Position numbers and translations under genes: made by a program
Part shown: piece after piece, positions 1 through 11,942 of the stretch
Layout of the letters: every line of letters starts with the position of its first letter
How positions within the stretch are numbered: the stretch's first letter is position 1
The notes under the pieces: generated by a model
The model's input: only the letters and a program-made list of their open reading frames with translations
The model's database searches: none
Told to the model about the DNA's origin: nothing
NCBI GenBank assembly: GCA_028023455.1
Contig: JAQFVV010006208.1
Span: forward strand, 4,446,963 to 4,510,962
DNA from: Epiperipatus broadwayi
Lineage: Eukaryota; Onychophora; Udeonychophora; Euonychophora; Peripatidae
Length of the DNA: 64,000 nt
Direction of reading: 5' to 3'

Positions 1-28
1 AGTAAGCATACAATTATAGTATAAATCA

Positions 29-131
29 CATGATCACCATCTCTTATGCTAGCACACAACTGTTATTAAACAGACAAAACTCTCCATACAGTAGTGGCAC
101 TACTGTATGGAGAGTTTTGCCTGTTTAATTA
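29..131. repeat. Family B fold-back remnant
   Basis: Starts with the family B end (ATCACATGATCACC) and contains a near-perfect hairpin with arms 68-96 and 98-126 and a one-base loop. It is a short deletion derivative of the larger fold-back. Confidence 0.7.
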
Positions 132-1209
132 CAATATAAATCTTTTTGGTATTCATCTTGTTTAGATTTGTTATACTTATTGCAACAATCATCAGTAAAT
201 AATTTTCCAAATTAGAAAATATACCCGTTTGAGACATTAGTTACAATTATTATGACAAATTAATTTCATGATCAGAGCGAGAAGCTCATGGTTCAAACTT
301 AGTCTGCAATTATTTTGTAACTAGTTTTATATCAAAACAACTGGCTCTTCATTTAGTGACTTAGCCGGTGACCATTATGCAGTCCGTATTTTAATTGGCA
401 GCAATTCTTTGTTATTCTCCATCTGGCTGGTCCATATATTTTTTAACCTTGAATTAATATTTAATTAGCATGCCTGAGGATAGGCTCTTCATCCAGTGGC
501 CTAAGTTGCCCACAAGTTTTCCCGAAGAGCTTTTCCAGCATTAAGAAGCGATCCCTGAATATAGTTCTTTGAATACATTTTTGACATATCTCCCACGGTT
601 TCCTACTTCCTTGCTTAAAAACAAAATAATTTTTAGTTAACCACATGGCATAAAGCAGGAACAGTCCCATTCTAATTGCAGCAAAAACATTACTCGTTAT
701 AGCGTCCTTGATTCTTAAAATTTTCATGTTAGCTGGCAGTACTCTGGTTATAATATTTTGTCTAGCAGGACTCAAAAATGGGCAAGCAGTTTATTTTTGT
801 CACATTGTGATTGAGGGGAAAATAATTATTTACCAAAAAACACCCCTGTGGTGAACTGATTTGAGCATTCCTTCTGTATTTAAGTATTTTATACCCATAT
901 ACTATTAGAAGTGTTATGATGTGTATATATTACAAATGAATTCTTTTTTACTCTAATGAAACCATCATATTCTATATCTGAAGTTAGTAAAAGAATTATG
1001 TTAATGTTTAGTGGAAAGTATAGGTCAACATTACTGTTGTTGTATTGGTTGATAGCAGTACTTTAAGCCTTGTATTATTTATAATATTTAACACTACATA
1101 AATATTTGTATGCAATAATTATTTCAGTTATTTAAAAATAGTTAACAATTTGAGTTCATCTGTTGTCTTTTCCACTATGATTTGGGTCAACATTATTTTT
1201 TTGTTTTTA
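132..1209. other. AT-rich DNA with no supported gene
   Basis: Apart from the possible LINE piece at 461-775, no exon of the Ig gene, RNA gene or clear repeat was seen here. Confidence 0.5.
461..775 (-). pseudogene. Possible retroelement (LINE-like) C-terminal coding piece
   Basis: An open frame of about 104 codons on the minus strand has ordinary protein composition, including MGLFLLYAMWLTKN and RPLDEEPILRHAN, unlike the low-complexity frames around it. The segment with a hydrophobic run, W, then RN/KN followed by a basic Cys-containing region resembles the tail of some LINE ORF2 proteins downstream of the zinc knuckle. The resemblance is from memory and weak. There is no start codon in a plausible context, and nothing recognisable continues it on either side. 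It could be chance. Treat as a candidate fossil. Confidence 0.3.
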
Positions 1210-1400
1210 ATTTTCGTCTATATACAATGCTTTTTTACAACCAACTATTGACAGTTTCGATTGCCCCAGCAATCTTCTTCAGACCTTTTACTTATATTTC
1301 CAAATCTTAAAAAAGCATTGTAAAAAGTAATAAAGAACATAGATGATATTAATATTATATGGATTTGGCAATGCAATAAAAAAGATAAAAATACAAGTTA
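1210..1400. repeat. Family C pieces (Penelope-like terminal sequence)
   Basis: 1210-1290 holds the reverse-strand motif TTTCGATTGCCCCAGCAATC, and 1310-1400 the matching end AAAGCATTGTAAAAAGTAAT through GGATTTGGCAATGC. The second part is repeated inverted at about 2985-3060. Confidence 0.7.
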
Positions 1401-1514
1401 AACACCATCATCACAACCCTTTAGGAAAACTTAAAGTTATAATCTTTCAAATTATTTTTATGCATTTGCAATTGAAATTATGTATAAATAAAACACATAC
1501 TCTTCTTGTTGTTT

Positions 1515-2196
1515 TTCTGAAGGTTTGTGATGATGGTGTTCTAGCTGTATTTTTATATTGGACTATTTCCATCATCTAATATGTGCATTGAATGTCTTTA
1601 GAAAAGTTTGACTTTTTTTAAATATTCCAAATGCTTTCAATAATCAAGAATCTAAGGACCCAGGTTTGAATCCCATGCTAGTACTGTCACTGGTCAGGCC
1701 AGCAACATCTGAAGAAGAGGGGAGAAAATACCTAATGTTGTGCATATACTAACCTGTTTCCTGTGATATTACTAACAGTTGGTGCATATATTAACCTGTT
1801 TGCTGTGATATTACTAACAGTTGTTTGCTGTGATATTACTAACATTTGTTTGATGTGATATTATACTATCAGTTGGTGCATATACTAACCTGTTTGCTGT
1901 GATATTACTAACAGTTGTTTGCTGTGATATTACTAGCAGTTGTTTGCTGTGATATTACTAACAGTTAGTGCATATACTAACCTGTTTGCTGTGATATTAC
2001 TAACAGTTGTTTGCTGTGATATTACTAACATTGTTTGCTGTCATATTACTAATAGTTAGTGCATATACTAACCTGTTTGCTGTGATATTACTAACAGTTG
2101 AATGCATTTGGAATATTCAAATAAAATTAAACTTTTCTGAAGACATTCAATGCACATATTAGATGATGGAAATAGTCCAATATAAAAATACATACT
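1515..2196. mobile_element. Family F fold-back element
   Basis: Left arm (about 1515-1638) and right arm (about 2097-2196) are inverted copies sharing TGGACTATTTCCATCATC. Between them lie a tRNA-like B-box stretch (CCAGGTTTGAATCCC near 1660) and a minisatellite. The same family recurs at 20385, 24205, 32560 and 61915. Confidence 0.75.
1735..2097. repeat. Minisatellite, unit about 25 bp
   Basis: Tandem copies of GTTTGCTGTGATATTACTAA plus CAGTT, interspersed with a longer form carrying GGTGCATATACTAACCT. About a dozen imperfect units. It sits in the loop of the family F fold-back and appears expanded from its end motif. Confidence 0.85.
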
Positions 2197-2504
2197 CTTC
2201 TTCTTTATAAATTTGTTTTATTATATGAATTAGTATAAAATAAATAAATAACATTCCAACGTTTTGACTATATTTTTTTATAATCTTATTGAGGAACAAA
2301 CTAAAAAATACATATAAACAATAAATACAAATATTCCACAATAATCCAAACATATATAACAAATACAAATAACTCTTATCGTAAAACTCTTCTAACAAAC
2401 AATCTTTAATTTCCATTACATTCATTTCATAAATACCTTTATTAAAATAATCCCCTATAATTATTCAATTAAATTAACCTATTATTCTTTTTTTTTTTTT
2501 CAAT

Positions 2505-2965
2505 TAACAACCTATTCATTACAGGTTTCATTTCAGTAATATAAATTGCTTCTTTTATAATTCTTTCATAAAAGATCTAAAACATTCTAAAGGTTCTACT
2601 TTAAAATCTTTATGTTTAAATGTACTTATATGACCGTAAACTGCAAAATTTTTATCATTTAAATACTATTATAATCTTATTGCCAATTTATTCTTTGTAG
2701 TTCCAACATATAACATTTCTTTATTATCTTTAAAACAATCTAAACATTTTATAATATAAACTGAATTCATAACTTCTAAATTATTATAATCATTATCATT
2801 ATTAATTAACAAATTTAAACTTTTTTTTTCTTTTTATAAATAGGACAAATAATAAGTAACACTATATTTTTTATTAATCATATTAAATAATTTTGTAATT
2901 TTAACAAACCTTTTTAAACATTGAAAACAACATAAATTATCTTACTATTATTGTTATTTTTATGA
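2505..2965 (-). pseudogene. Decayed Penelope-type GIY-YIG endonuclease
   Basis: Minus-strand translation from about 2860 downward gives NSVYIIKCLDC, then LYVGTTKNKLAIR. This is the GIY-YIG endonuclease pattern in its Penelope form: VY-x-I-x-C-x2-C, a short spacer, YVG-x-T-x3-L-x2-R. After two stop codons the frame resumes with FAVYGHISTFKHKDF, and after a frameshift with RIIKEAIYITEMKPVMN, matching the family's E-x-x-(W/I)-I-x-(x)3-P-x-x-N end. Upstream a CCFQCLKRF stretch could be the zinc-ligand linker known in endonuclease-bearing Penelope-like elements. At least two stops and one frameshift make it dead. It lies between family C motifs, which supports family C being this element's terminal repeat. 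No reverse transcriptase was found nearby. Confidence 0.7.
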
Positions 2966-2984
2966 AGTATTATAACTTTATTTT

Positions 2985-3905
2985 TTTTACTGCATTGCCA
3001 AATCCATATAATATTGATATTGGCTATGTTCTTTATTATTTTTTACAATGCTTTTTTACAACTTACTATTGACAGTTTCGATTGTCCCAGCAATCTTCTT
3101 CAGAACTATAACAAACACAATGCAAATACACGAATAGAAATATAAATGAACATATATAAGTAGAAGGTAGGTATAAAAAATATGTTAAAAATAATATTAT
3201 AATTTGAGGAAAATTATACATATTGAATGTTAATATAATGAATAATAATAATATAAAAAATAAAAGTATGAATATATAATGTTAGAGTTAAATATTAAAA
3301 CATTAGTAAGAATAAAATAAAAAATAAATGAAATAATATATAGTAATATAATCTTCAATAGCTTCTCTTCCTCTTTCCTTCTTTATTTTTGCTTTTCTAA
3401 TATATAACATATAATAACCACATTCTACTCTTTTTACACTTTAATGTATGAAATATGGTTGTATTGATATAATGTTTAAATTTTTGTAGATCTGACGAAG
3501 ACTGCTAGGAATAGTCGAAACTGTAACATTAATAAATTTATTTTGCATTAAAGTGTAAAAAGAGTGGAATGTGGTTATTATATGAAATAATATATATATA
3601 TGATTATATGAAGTATTGATTGATAAATATAGAATATAAAAATTAAAATGTATAATATATAAAAAGATAATAATTGTAAAGAGAGGTATATAAATTTATA
3701 TGGGGGGGATAAAAATAATGATTATAAGATGGAATATATATATATAATGTAAAATTATATGTTCATATAATATTTGTATTCATGTATTTGCCTTGTTATA
3801 TAGTTCTGAAGAAGATTGCTGGGGCAATCGAAACTATCAATAGTAGATTGTAAAAAAAGCATTGTAAAAAGTAATAAAGAACATAGATGATATTAATATT
3901 CTATA
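2985..3905. mobile_element. Family C fold-back with two nested hairpin levels
   Basis: Outer arms (about 2996-3130 and 3775-3905) are inverted copies sharing TATGTTCTTTATTA and the CTGAAGAAGATTGCTGGG motif. An inner inverted pair (3419-3447 and 3546-3576, sharing CTTTTTACACTTTAATG) surrounds a second motif at about 3492-3522 (CTGACGAAGACT, loop, AGTCGAAACTG). The middle is AT-rich without coding content. Confidence 0.75.
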
Positions 3906-4515
3906 CTATTTAAACTTACCCCATTACAAAAGAAACCATTAATAACATCCCTAGGATAATGATTTATAAAACATTCGTATTGTATCATATTAACTTTTAA
4001 AAAAATATAGTTGAAACATTGGAATGTCGATCAGGGATGTTAGATGGAAATGTTGTGTACAGTTCTCACCAGAAATGTTGAGTACTTGTATTATTCCAGT
4101 ATTGCTGCCATAAAGCCTTCTAACTCTTCTCTCTTTTAATGCCCCCTCCCCCCTGTCAAAAAGGAGATGCTAAATCTTTCTTTCTAACAATGGTATAGTT
4201 ACTTAAGATTTAACACCACAGTTTTATTCACTTGACTAAACTGAGTAAAAAAATTTAATTCATTTAGCTGATCCATTATATTGCTGCTATATTCTCTACC
4301 TGATGTTCTGTCGTTCAGGGTGGTGTTGTACCTGCCATTATATCTTTTTTGTGTGTGCTGGGTGTGGGTTTACATAATCTTAGAAATGTTATTATATACA
4401 TTCCATGTCTCATCCTAATTGTTATAATAAGGACTTGGATTAAGGCTTTTGGTTGATACATTTTTATAAATACCTAAAAAAAATAGTTTTGAGTTTTGAT
4501 TTTATAAATTATATG
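3906..4515. other. No feature seen
   Basis: AT-rich stretch with a CCCCCTCCCCCC run near 4141-4153; no coding or repeat structure recognised. Confidence 0.5.
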
Positions 4516-4529
4516 CTATTTTATTTGAT

Positions 4530-4775
4530 TTAACCTGGATGGTTTGTCACAGTTGATAGAGAACTGACTTGAGGATTGGGAGGTCCCCAAGATCGCGGAT
4601 ATGGCACTCAAACTTATGATCTCCTGAGTAATAAAGCCATTAGTGCTTTTTATTCTGCATGGTTTGGTGCAGTTGTTAGAACTTCTGAGTTGGAATTGGG
4701 AGGTCACAGGGTTGACTCTAGCATTCGCTGTTCTGGCATTTGAGCTTATGAACTCCTGATCAATAAAGCCAAAAC
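4530..4775. repeat. tRNA-derived SINE, tandem partial copies
   Basis: Two similar units each contain TGGTTTGTCACAGTTGATAG or its variant, GATTGGGAGGTC and a degraded B-box, ending AATAAAGCCA. A third divergent copy lies at about 43290-43395. The order and spacing resemble a tRNA head, but box matches are imperfect. Confidence 0.5.
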
Positions 4776-5232
4776 AGTAGTGCCACGAAGTGCAAGCCAG
4801 AATAATCATCACATGATCACTATTTCTTATGCTAGCACATTACTGCTATTATTGTGTTTTTAATTTTATTCTCATAGTTTTGTAATTAAGTAGAGATAAA
4901 AGATGGCTGCTGGAGGGTTGCATTAGATCCTAAGATCTAGGTGCAGTTCTCTCAGATCCAAAGTGCCTCACTGACGAAGGCCACAAGCCAGAAACTAGTC
5001 TGGGATATTGGATGAGTAGGCACTAGATAGGGATTTTATGCACAAGCCTTCTGGCATCCATTGATTACTCTGGTTGGCACTGAGTGGCACTACTGTATGG
5101 AGAGTTTTGCCTGTTTTAATACCAGAATAATCAATGAATGCATTGAGTGGCACTACTGTATGGAGAGTTTTGCCTGTTTTAACAGCTTGAGCAAGCATAA
5201 GAAATGGTGATCATGTGATGTTTAGTGGTTTA
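4776..5232 (+). mobile_element. Family B element, sense orientation, with internal duplication
   Basis: Runs from the CATAGTTTTGTAATTAAG segment through CTGACGA-stem-GAAACTAGTC (4971-5000) to GATCATGTGATG. A stretch with GGCACTACTGTATGGAGAG occurs twice (about 5090 and 5150). The hammerhead-like motif lacks one G of stem I. A short inverted B piece lies at 4776-4860. Confidence 0.75.
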
Positions 5233-6185
5233 AGATCAATAAAGCTATTAGCATTATGTTTTTGAAAATATAATATACCCAATACACCTTAATTTACACT
5301 CTACAATCTCCTCTTATGACGTTATTACATTTAGAAGCCATTGTGAATAAGTGTGGTCATCCCAAGTACAAAAAAAAGTGCAAATGAGATAATATATGCA
5401 GTTATAAAGAAATGGATTTCGTAATTTTCTAACGCAAATGTAACTATAAGCCACTGCTGAATAAAAAATATAATTCGCAGGGGGGGATCTAAACGAGCTG
5501 GATGAATAATGATAGAAAGCAAGATTGATGGTGTGTGTATTTTTTATTATAAAAACTGTTAAGACATTCTCTTACACATTCCTTATAATATTTGATCATA
5601 CTTAATATTAGATATGTATATTAATTCTTAACTGAACATTTATAGATGATTTCCATATATCTTTATACAATTAAATAATTAGTATAATGTGATTATCTGC
5701 CTTTTTAAAATAATAAATTTATTAATGGAAATAAAAAGCGACTTTTCTCTTGTTCCGAGTTATTTTTCTTCATTAGTTCGTATTTCTCTTCGCTTTTCTA
5801 CGAATATAAGTTGTGACCTACAAAAATAACGTACCATAAAAGGGAGGCCCACCGAACAGTTTTGAGTTGCTATATCGATTTCAACTGAATAAGTAGTTAG
5901 AAACTTTGTTCAAATATTTTGTCCTCATCTCTCAAACAATAAAAATAAAGTTGTAAATCAACAAAAATGTCATGGTTTTGTTTAGAGTAATTGAAATAAC
6001 CTTTATAATTGTAGAATTTAAAAATAATTACATTTTTTTTTTCTCCGTGACATATTTTCTTTTTTGTTCTTAACTAAGACGTATGAATTAAATTTTGAAA
6101 TGACAGACTTGAATTAATTAGATGTATAGTTTCAAATTATTTTAAGACTTGTCTGAAAATGTCTGCAATTCAACAATTTTGTTAT
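5233..6185. other. No feature seen
   Basis: AT-rich sequence; no exon, RNA gene or repeat recognised. Confidence 0.5.
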
Positions 6186-6189
6186 CCTA

Positions 6190-6730
6190 TGCATCCATTC
6201 TTTTCTCTCTCTCGCTCTCTCTTTTTGCGTAATGGTTTTAAAAATATTAATATTGCACTCCGTTTTTATATCAGCTTTTTTCTCTCACGTATTTATATCA
6301 TCATCATTACCAACCATTTGCAAATGAGTATTCGATTCTAAACGAAAACTGCTCTAGAGATGAGTTTTGGGATAACAATGTAAACCAATCTGCAAAACAC
6401 AAATATATTCACATATAGAATATGCTAATCCATTATTCCATTAATTTCATAATATCTGAGCTTGTCTTTTAACTTCAAGAATTTGATTGTTATCCAGTTC
6501 TTTCTCTCTCTCTCTCTTTTTTGCGTAATTGTTTTAATTCCGTTTTTGTATCAGGTTTTCTTCTCCCACATATTTTATCATCATCATTACCAACCATTTG
6601 CAAATGAGTATAATCATTCCACTGTTCTAGAGATGAGTTTTGGGATATCAATACAAACCAGTCTGCAAAACACAAATATATTCACATATAGAATATGCTG
6701 ATCCATTTTTCGGAGCCTGTCTTTTAACTT
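6190..6730. repeat. Two-copy tandem repeat, period about 280-295 bp
   Basis: CTCTCTCTTTTTGCGTAAT, ACCATTTGCAAATGAGTA, GAGATGAGTTTTGGGATA and CTGCAAAACACAAATATATT each occur twice in the same order (first about 6210-6440, second about 6500-6710). Open frames here are by-products. Confidence 0.85.
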
Positions 6731-6879
6731 CTGTGGTGAACTTTTTTTTATTTTTCTGAAACACTCCAACACCATGCCTGATTGTAGCTGTCCAGTGTAT
6801 TCTGTTCTCTACCACAACTTCTCAATAAAAACAGTAGAATATTGCCATTCTTTAGGGTATCTATTACAAATGGGTCCAC

Positions 6880-7300
6880 TTCTCCCATGAAATACACCCT
6901 TACATGCAAATCATATGTATTTAATGGATTATGTCATGTACATGAGGGGTCAGATTGACCTTAGGTCAACATGGGTGTGACAGGAATCTTGGTCTCAGGG
7001 TGGCCTTTGAGCATTCCATCAGATTTACAATTGGATGGACAGTTGAAGAGTTGGAGTGTGGAATAGATTGAAGCCTGTCCATTAAAGTATAAGGTTTGGC
7101 TGAGCACTTATAGCATATATGTGTGGAGATGGTAATCTGGACCAACCGATGATTGCTGGTTTAGCATGAAATACGTATATTGGTGATTATTTATCTTTTC
7201 AACATATATGTGTTAAAGTGTATCATTGTTATGCGATAGTGTGGAGAGTGGTGGGTCGTGTGAAAGTCTGTGCTCATTTACCCTATATATATATTGATAT
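6880..7300 (+). mobile_element. Family G element, sense
   Basis: Carries GAAGCCTGTCCATTAAAGT, then the hammerhead-like block with CCAACCGATGATTGCTGG and GAAATACGTATATTGG (core U4 changed to C), and the end GTGAAAGTCTGTGCTCAT. Confidence 0.75.
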
Positions 7301-7632
7301 CGTAGGTCTCACTTACATACAATAAATTATTATATTTCTTAATTTGTTAAAAGCATCAGCAATATATTGGAATCTACGCTGGACTCGATATCTATCTTCG
7401 CACTTGTAGAAGTGCTAAGATATTTATTTTAATTGTCTTATATTATAAAATTGATCATCATTCATGCTAAAAGTTATTAAGGATATTTTTATGAGTGTAT
7501 GGTGAAGAGTCTTGAGGTGTTTTTAATTATTAAACGAAGGCCTTTATATGTTGTATTTAAAATATTGAATGCATTCTCCTAAAAGTTGAGCTTTTTTTAT
7601 TTAAAGAGGGAGTGGAATAATATTGAGTTATA

Positions 7633-7752
7633 GCAATTGCTTTTTTTTTTTTCATGTGTCAAAGCATCGGCCAGGAAGCGAACCTGGGACAACTGCTTAT
7701 AAGGCGGCTGTGCTGACCACTCGGCCACCAATGCTTGATGGGCAATTGCTTT
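7633..7752 (-). mobile_element. tRNA-derived SINE with target duplication
   Basis: On the minus strand: TGGCCGAGTGGTCAGC fits an A box and CCAGGTTCGCTTCC a B box, ending in an A tail. The 11-bp direct repeat GCAATTGCTTT flanks it at 7633-7643 and 7742-7752. Related copies at 31347, 35562 and 42815. Confidence 0.85.
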
Positions 7753-9050
7753 GTTTCACTTACTATTTTTATATTAGTTTATTAATTTATTTATTTTAAT
7801 GGTGCATTAAACAACAACAAAAGAACGAAACAGTATGGCGTGAGTAAGTGATGGATACTAAATGTCATTATCATATCTACATCTTTAGACAAATTTGTGA
7901 TGAATAGGATTACATTGAATGATTAGTGGATACTCAATGATAAGAGTTGAATCTACACCCCTAGACATTTCTATTAGCCATTAATGGTGTATAAAATTGC
8001 TTTCACTATTTTGTCAATATCTATAATTCCTTATATTAACTAATAATTGTGGATGGCCAAATAAGGGGACTTAAGATATAGGATTATCACTTAGAAACTG
8101 TTTTACTCAATAATCAATGATTTTGAAGTAGAACAAGTAGAATAAATTATTTCATCCACAATCCAGATGTTGAATGAGAGAAGAGACAGTCATGCAAGGT
8201 TTTATCGGTAATCGTTAATGATACATGATGTAAGAAAACGTTTTGGAAATTTGTAGAAAAACTATTGCATCACAAGTTATAATTTGAATAAACTCCCAAA
8301 AATCATGTGTAAATTTGAATCAGCAAACTATCGATCAATTTCTTTTGACTTTAGCAGAATTCATGTTACCTTATTCATTTCATGAGCCAACTATTATAGA
8401 AGTCTATAATGCAACATGCTGGACTCTGCTAGAGAGGCAATGATTCCACACTACATGGATACCAGTTCTGATATGTCAGCATTATAGAGCCATCCTCAAA
8501 AGGGGTGGACAATACCAACAAAATGGAATGCTACTCACTCGTACCTTAACCTGTTAGGGTGGTTAATGGCTCTGCCATGCATCCACCAGACCTAGGACAC
8601 CCACATTACCAAGCCAGCTTTGATGGAAGAAGCCAATACCAGCAATGGAATTGAGCTAACATTAACAAAGTGTATTATAATATTCAACTGTACAAATTTA
8701 GTAAACTATTATAAGTTTGATTAACCGGTAAACATTATCGCTTCAGGTCTATTTATTACTCACTCTTGTGCTAAATCACTCTAGGGTAAAATCAATTGAG
8801 AGAATTACCTGTCCTAGTGCAAATATTAATAGCAAATAGAAATGCATGTGATACATTATTTATTGTAAACATTAGTAATCTTTATCATGTAAAAAAAATA
8901 TAACTCGTCATTTAAACAAATAGAACTTACAGCATCAGATTCGTTCATGTAAAATGAATATAATCAATTAACTTTTAATTAACTAAAAGTCACCTTATAG
9001 TCAACAATAACCACAAACATATATATAAATAAACATTGTTATTCTAAGGC
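7753..9050. other. No feature seen
   Basis: AT-rich; no exon, RNA gene or confident repeat identified. Confidence 0.45.
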
Positions 9051-9056
9051 AGTATT

Positions 9057-9552
9057 ACATTTGCTTATATTTAAGGTTTCCTATATATGTAAATAGAAGG
9101 ATTTGAACTCAGGATTTTGCAATCTATTCATTCTTCACTTTATCTCAAGCAACTGATATACATGACCTCACACATGTGAAGAAGATACATCATTCCCAAT
9201 GTATATATTTTGTGCAGAACCAGCACTCATCAAATGGGACAGATCATAATCTCCCACACATATATGCAATCAGTGCTCAGTTTATATTAAGATAGCAATT
9301 CTTTAAACTTTAATGGACAGGCTTCAATCTTCTCACTCTTCCAACTATTCAACCATCCATTTCATTGAAAATCCAATGATGAAACCCTCAAAGCCCTTGT
9401 TGGATTTGATATTGTAGCCATACCTATATAGGCATTACACCAATCTAACTCATATTATCAGACATTATGTACCTATATATATATATATATTAATAGGAGA
9501 GGAAAAGCCTGAATTGGGAATATTTCATTTGCTTATATTTGTTTCCTATATA
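9057..9552 (-). mobile_element. Family G element, antisense, with flanking direct repeat
   Basis: Reverse copy of the G family (about 9085-9480) with end GGATTTGAACTCAGGATTTT. CATTTGCTTATATTT followed by TTTCCTATATATG flanks both sides (from 9059 and from 9526), consistent with a target duplication. The hammerhead-like core is mutated (TTGATGA). Confidence 0.7.
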
Positions 9553-9654
9553 TGGAAATATATATGGAAATATAATATAGTCTACTAGAGTATGTAGATA
9601 ATTATCAACTATTATGGTAATAAATTTTGGTATAAATCAATATTTATTACTTTG

Positions 9655-10020
9655 CTCAATGTTTGATAATATGAGAGGTTAGATTGACATAATGTCTACA
9701 TGGATATGACTATAATATGAAACCCAACAAGGGCTTTGAGTATTGATCATCAAATTTTCAATGTAACGAATAGTCGAATAGTTGGAAGAGTGTGACGATT
9801 GAAGCCTGTCCATTAAAGTTTGAGGAATTGCTATCTTAATATAAACCAAGCACTGATTGTATATATGTTTGTGAGATTATGATCTGCCCCAACTGTTGAG
9901 TGCTGTTCTGCATGAAGTACATATGTTGGGGATCATGTATGGGATATGTACATTAGTTGCTTGAGATAGGCTTAAGGATCTGAGTTCAATTCCTTCCATT
10001 TACATAGACATTATTATATA
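9655..10020 (+). mobile_element. Family G element, sense, inverted relative to its neighbour
   Basis: Same family as 9057-9552 but opposite strand, so the pair can fold back. Core is mutated to CTGTTGA; ends at GATCTGAGTTCAATTCC. Confidence 0.7.
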
Positions 10021-10589
10021 TAATTCAGGCAATCCAAATTTCTGGTATGTTTTTTTTTTTGAAAAATAATTCAAATCAGGGCTGCTTATCATATATGGAT
10101 ACCACCATTGAATGTGGGCCATGTTCACTTTCAAAAAGACGGCCTATTATGATACCCTGAAAATTCAGAATTACCCAATATTATAAACTGCAGTATCAGA
10201 AAGACAATGTTTCTGTTATAAAGGAAGAGAAAAAATAGTCTAATAGAATATTCTCCATTTCAATGAAACACAGCACTAGAAATTTGGGAAATAGATTAGC
10301 ATTATTTGAAGAATTGGAAATATAATTTCAGAAAAACTGAAGTGCATTTCTGCTATTTTCCAAAATCTAATGGAACTCTCACCCATTGCGAGAATATAAT
10401 GGTAATAAAGAAAGTTATGAATGCACTACTGCTTGGGGAAACAATAGTGGATTACTGGACTGAACTATGGCTATTTACTTAATTATAACAAAAATTAATT
10501 GACAGAAAAATTAGAAAATCATGTGGACAGATTAGTCTCTCTACCATCATTTTCTAAATCGGAAATTATTTCACAAATTTAATGATACC

Positions 10590-11195
10590 ATCAATCCCTA
10601 TTGAACCATTATCCAGAGAATTACCAAATTATGGCAGAAATGAGTCTTCCAATCAAATGGCTTCATCTTCAGATGATAATATTTCAGCTGCAAGCCATCA
10701 GAAAAAAAATGGGCGAAAATAAATTTTGAATCACCTAGTACAGAAATCAAATTACCATTTACTGGCTCATCAGATCAGTTTTATAATATTCAGATGTGTG
10801 AGAATTCTCAGTCATATGAATCTAGTCGAGTAGCTCCCATGAATCTTTAAATAAGAAATCAAATTATGAAACAACAGAGGTCTAAGAAATCAAATTATGA
10901 ATCAACAGAGGTTTGTCCACAACTTATTCATCTCAACAACCAGAAATTGAACTGACTTCTTTTGAAAATCTCTGGCAATGATGTAGTTCAGTCTTCATTT
11001 ATTTCAAATGAATCTAGTCGAGCATTTCCCGGTGAATCTTTAAATAAGGAATCAAATTGTGAAATGGCAGAGATCTGTCCGCGACTCTCTAACAACCAGA
11101 AGTTGAACTCATTTCTTTCAATCTCTGGCGATGAAGTAGTCCAATCTTCATTTACTATAAATGAAAGTGACCAAGTAGATAGTGGAGCAACTTAA
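10590..11195 (+). pseudogene. Decayed Ser/Asn-rich coding-like region with an internal repeat
   Basis: Short open pieces have protein-like, Ser/Asn-rich composition: RNESSNQMASSSDDNISA, then a stop; FESPSTEIKLPFTGSSDQF, then a stop; and 10962-11195 open for 77 codons. A unit of about 180 bases repeats, seen as ISGNDVVQSSFISNESSRA and again as ISGDEVVQSSFTINESDQV, with GAATCTAGTCGAG shared at DNA level. At least three stops or frameshifts interrupt it. It lies 0.75 kb upstream of exon 1 of the Ig gene, yet no splice structure ties it in. It could be a retropseudogene or a fossil ORF of a transposon. No family recognised. Confidence 0.4.
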
Positions 11196-11326
11196 TATAA
11201 TGAATATATGGTTAGCTGCTTACAAGATCACATGAAATTTTAGCACCGATGTAGTAGGCTGAGTGCAATAACTTCATTTAAATGAATAAATTCAGATTTT
11301 TTTTTTAACATTACTCATATGAGAAT

Positions 11327-11713
11327 TGATCAAGAAATCATGTGATCACCATTCTTTATGCTTACCCAAACTGTTTAAACAGAGGCAAAACTCTCCATAT
11401 AGTATCAGCACTCATTGCAAGCCCGAGTAATCAATGGATGTAGGAAGGTTTGTGCATAAAATACCTATCTAGTGCCTAATCATCCAACACCCCCAGATTA
11501 GTTTCTAGAATGTGGCATTCATCAGTGAGATCTAGGGGCAGTGCTTTCAGATCCAAGGCTCCTCACTGATAAAGGCCACAAGCCAGAAACTAGTCTGGGG
11601 AAGTTGGATGAGTAGGCTAGATGGGATTTTATGCATTAATCTTCTTGAATTCAGTGGCTTGCACTGAGTGGAAATACTGCATGGAGAGTTAGTCTCTGTG
11701 TGATCAAGAAATC
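11327..11713 (+). mobile_element. Family B fold-back with perfect 13-bp target duplication
   Basis: TGATCAAGAAATC flanks the element at 11327-11339 and 11701-11713. The body is inverted repeat; the sense arm has CTGATAA in place of CTGATGA, so its hammerhead-like core is inactivated. Confidence 0.9.
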
Positions 11714-11942
11714 CATTAGTCAATCATTCTATCATTGCATAAACAGCACAGGAAAACTCGACAGTAGTGAATAGTGAATTTAAATAGATGATAATTATAT
11801 TTGATCTTTGGTTCTGAGGAATTTTATCAATATCAATAATATATATATATTGTAACAACCAATCTCATATCAAATCTTTTTTAGCCATGCACACTTTTAT
11901 TTACAATTATACATAATTTTATGAACATTTTTATATTTTCAG

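Noticed and set aside
1-11942. Promoter or first exon of the Ig gene
   Set aside because: No exon encoding the missing first strand of Ig1, no signal peptide or start-linked frame was found; exon 1 is internal by phase and content.
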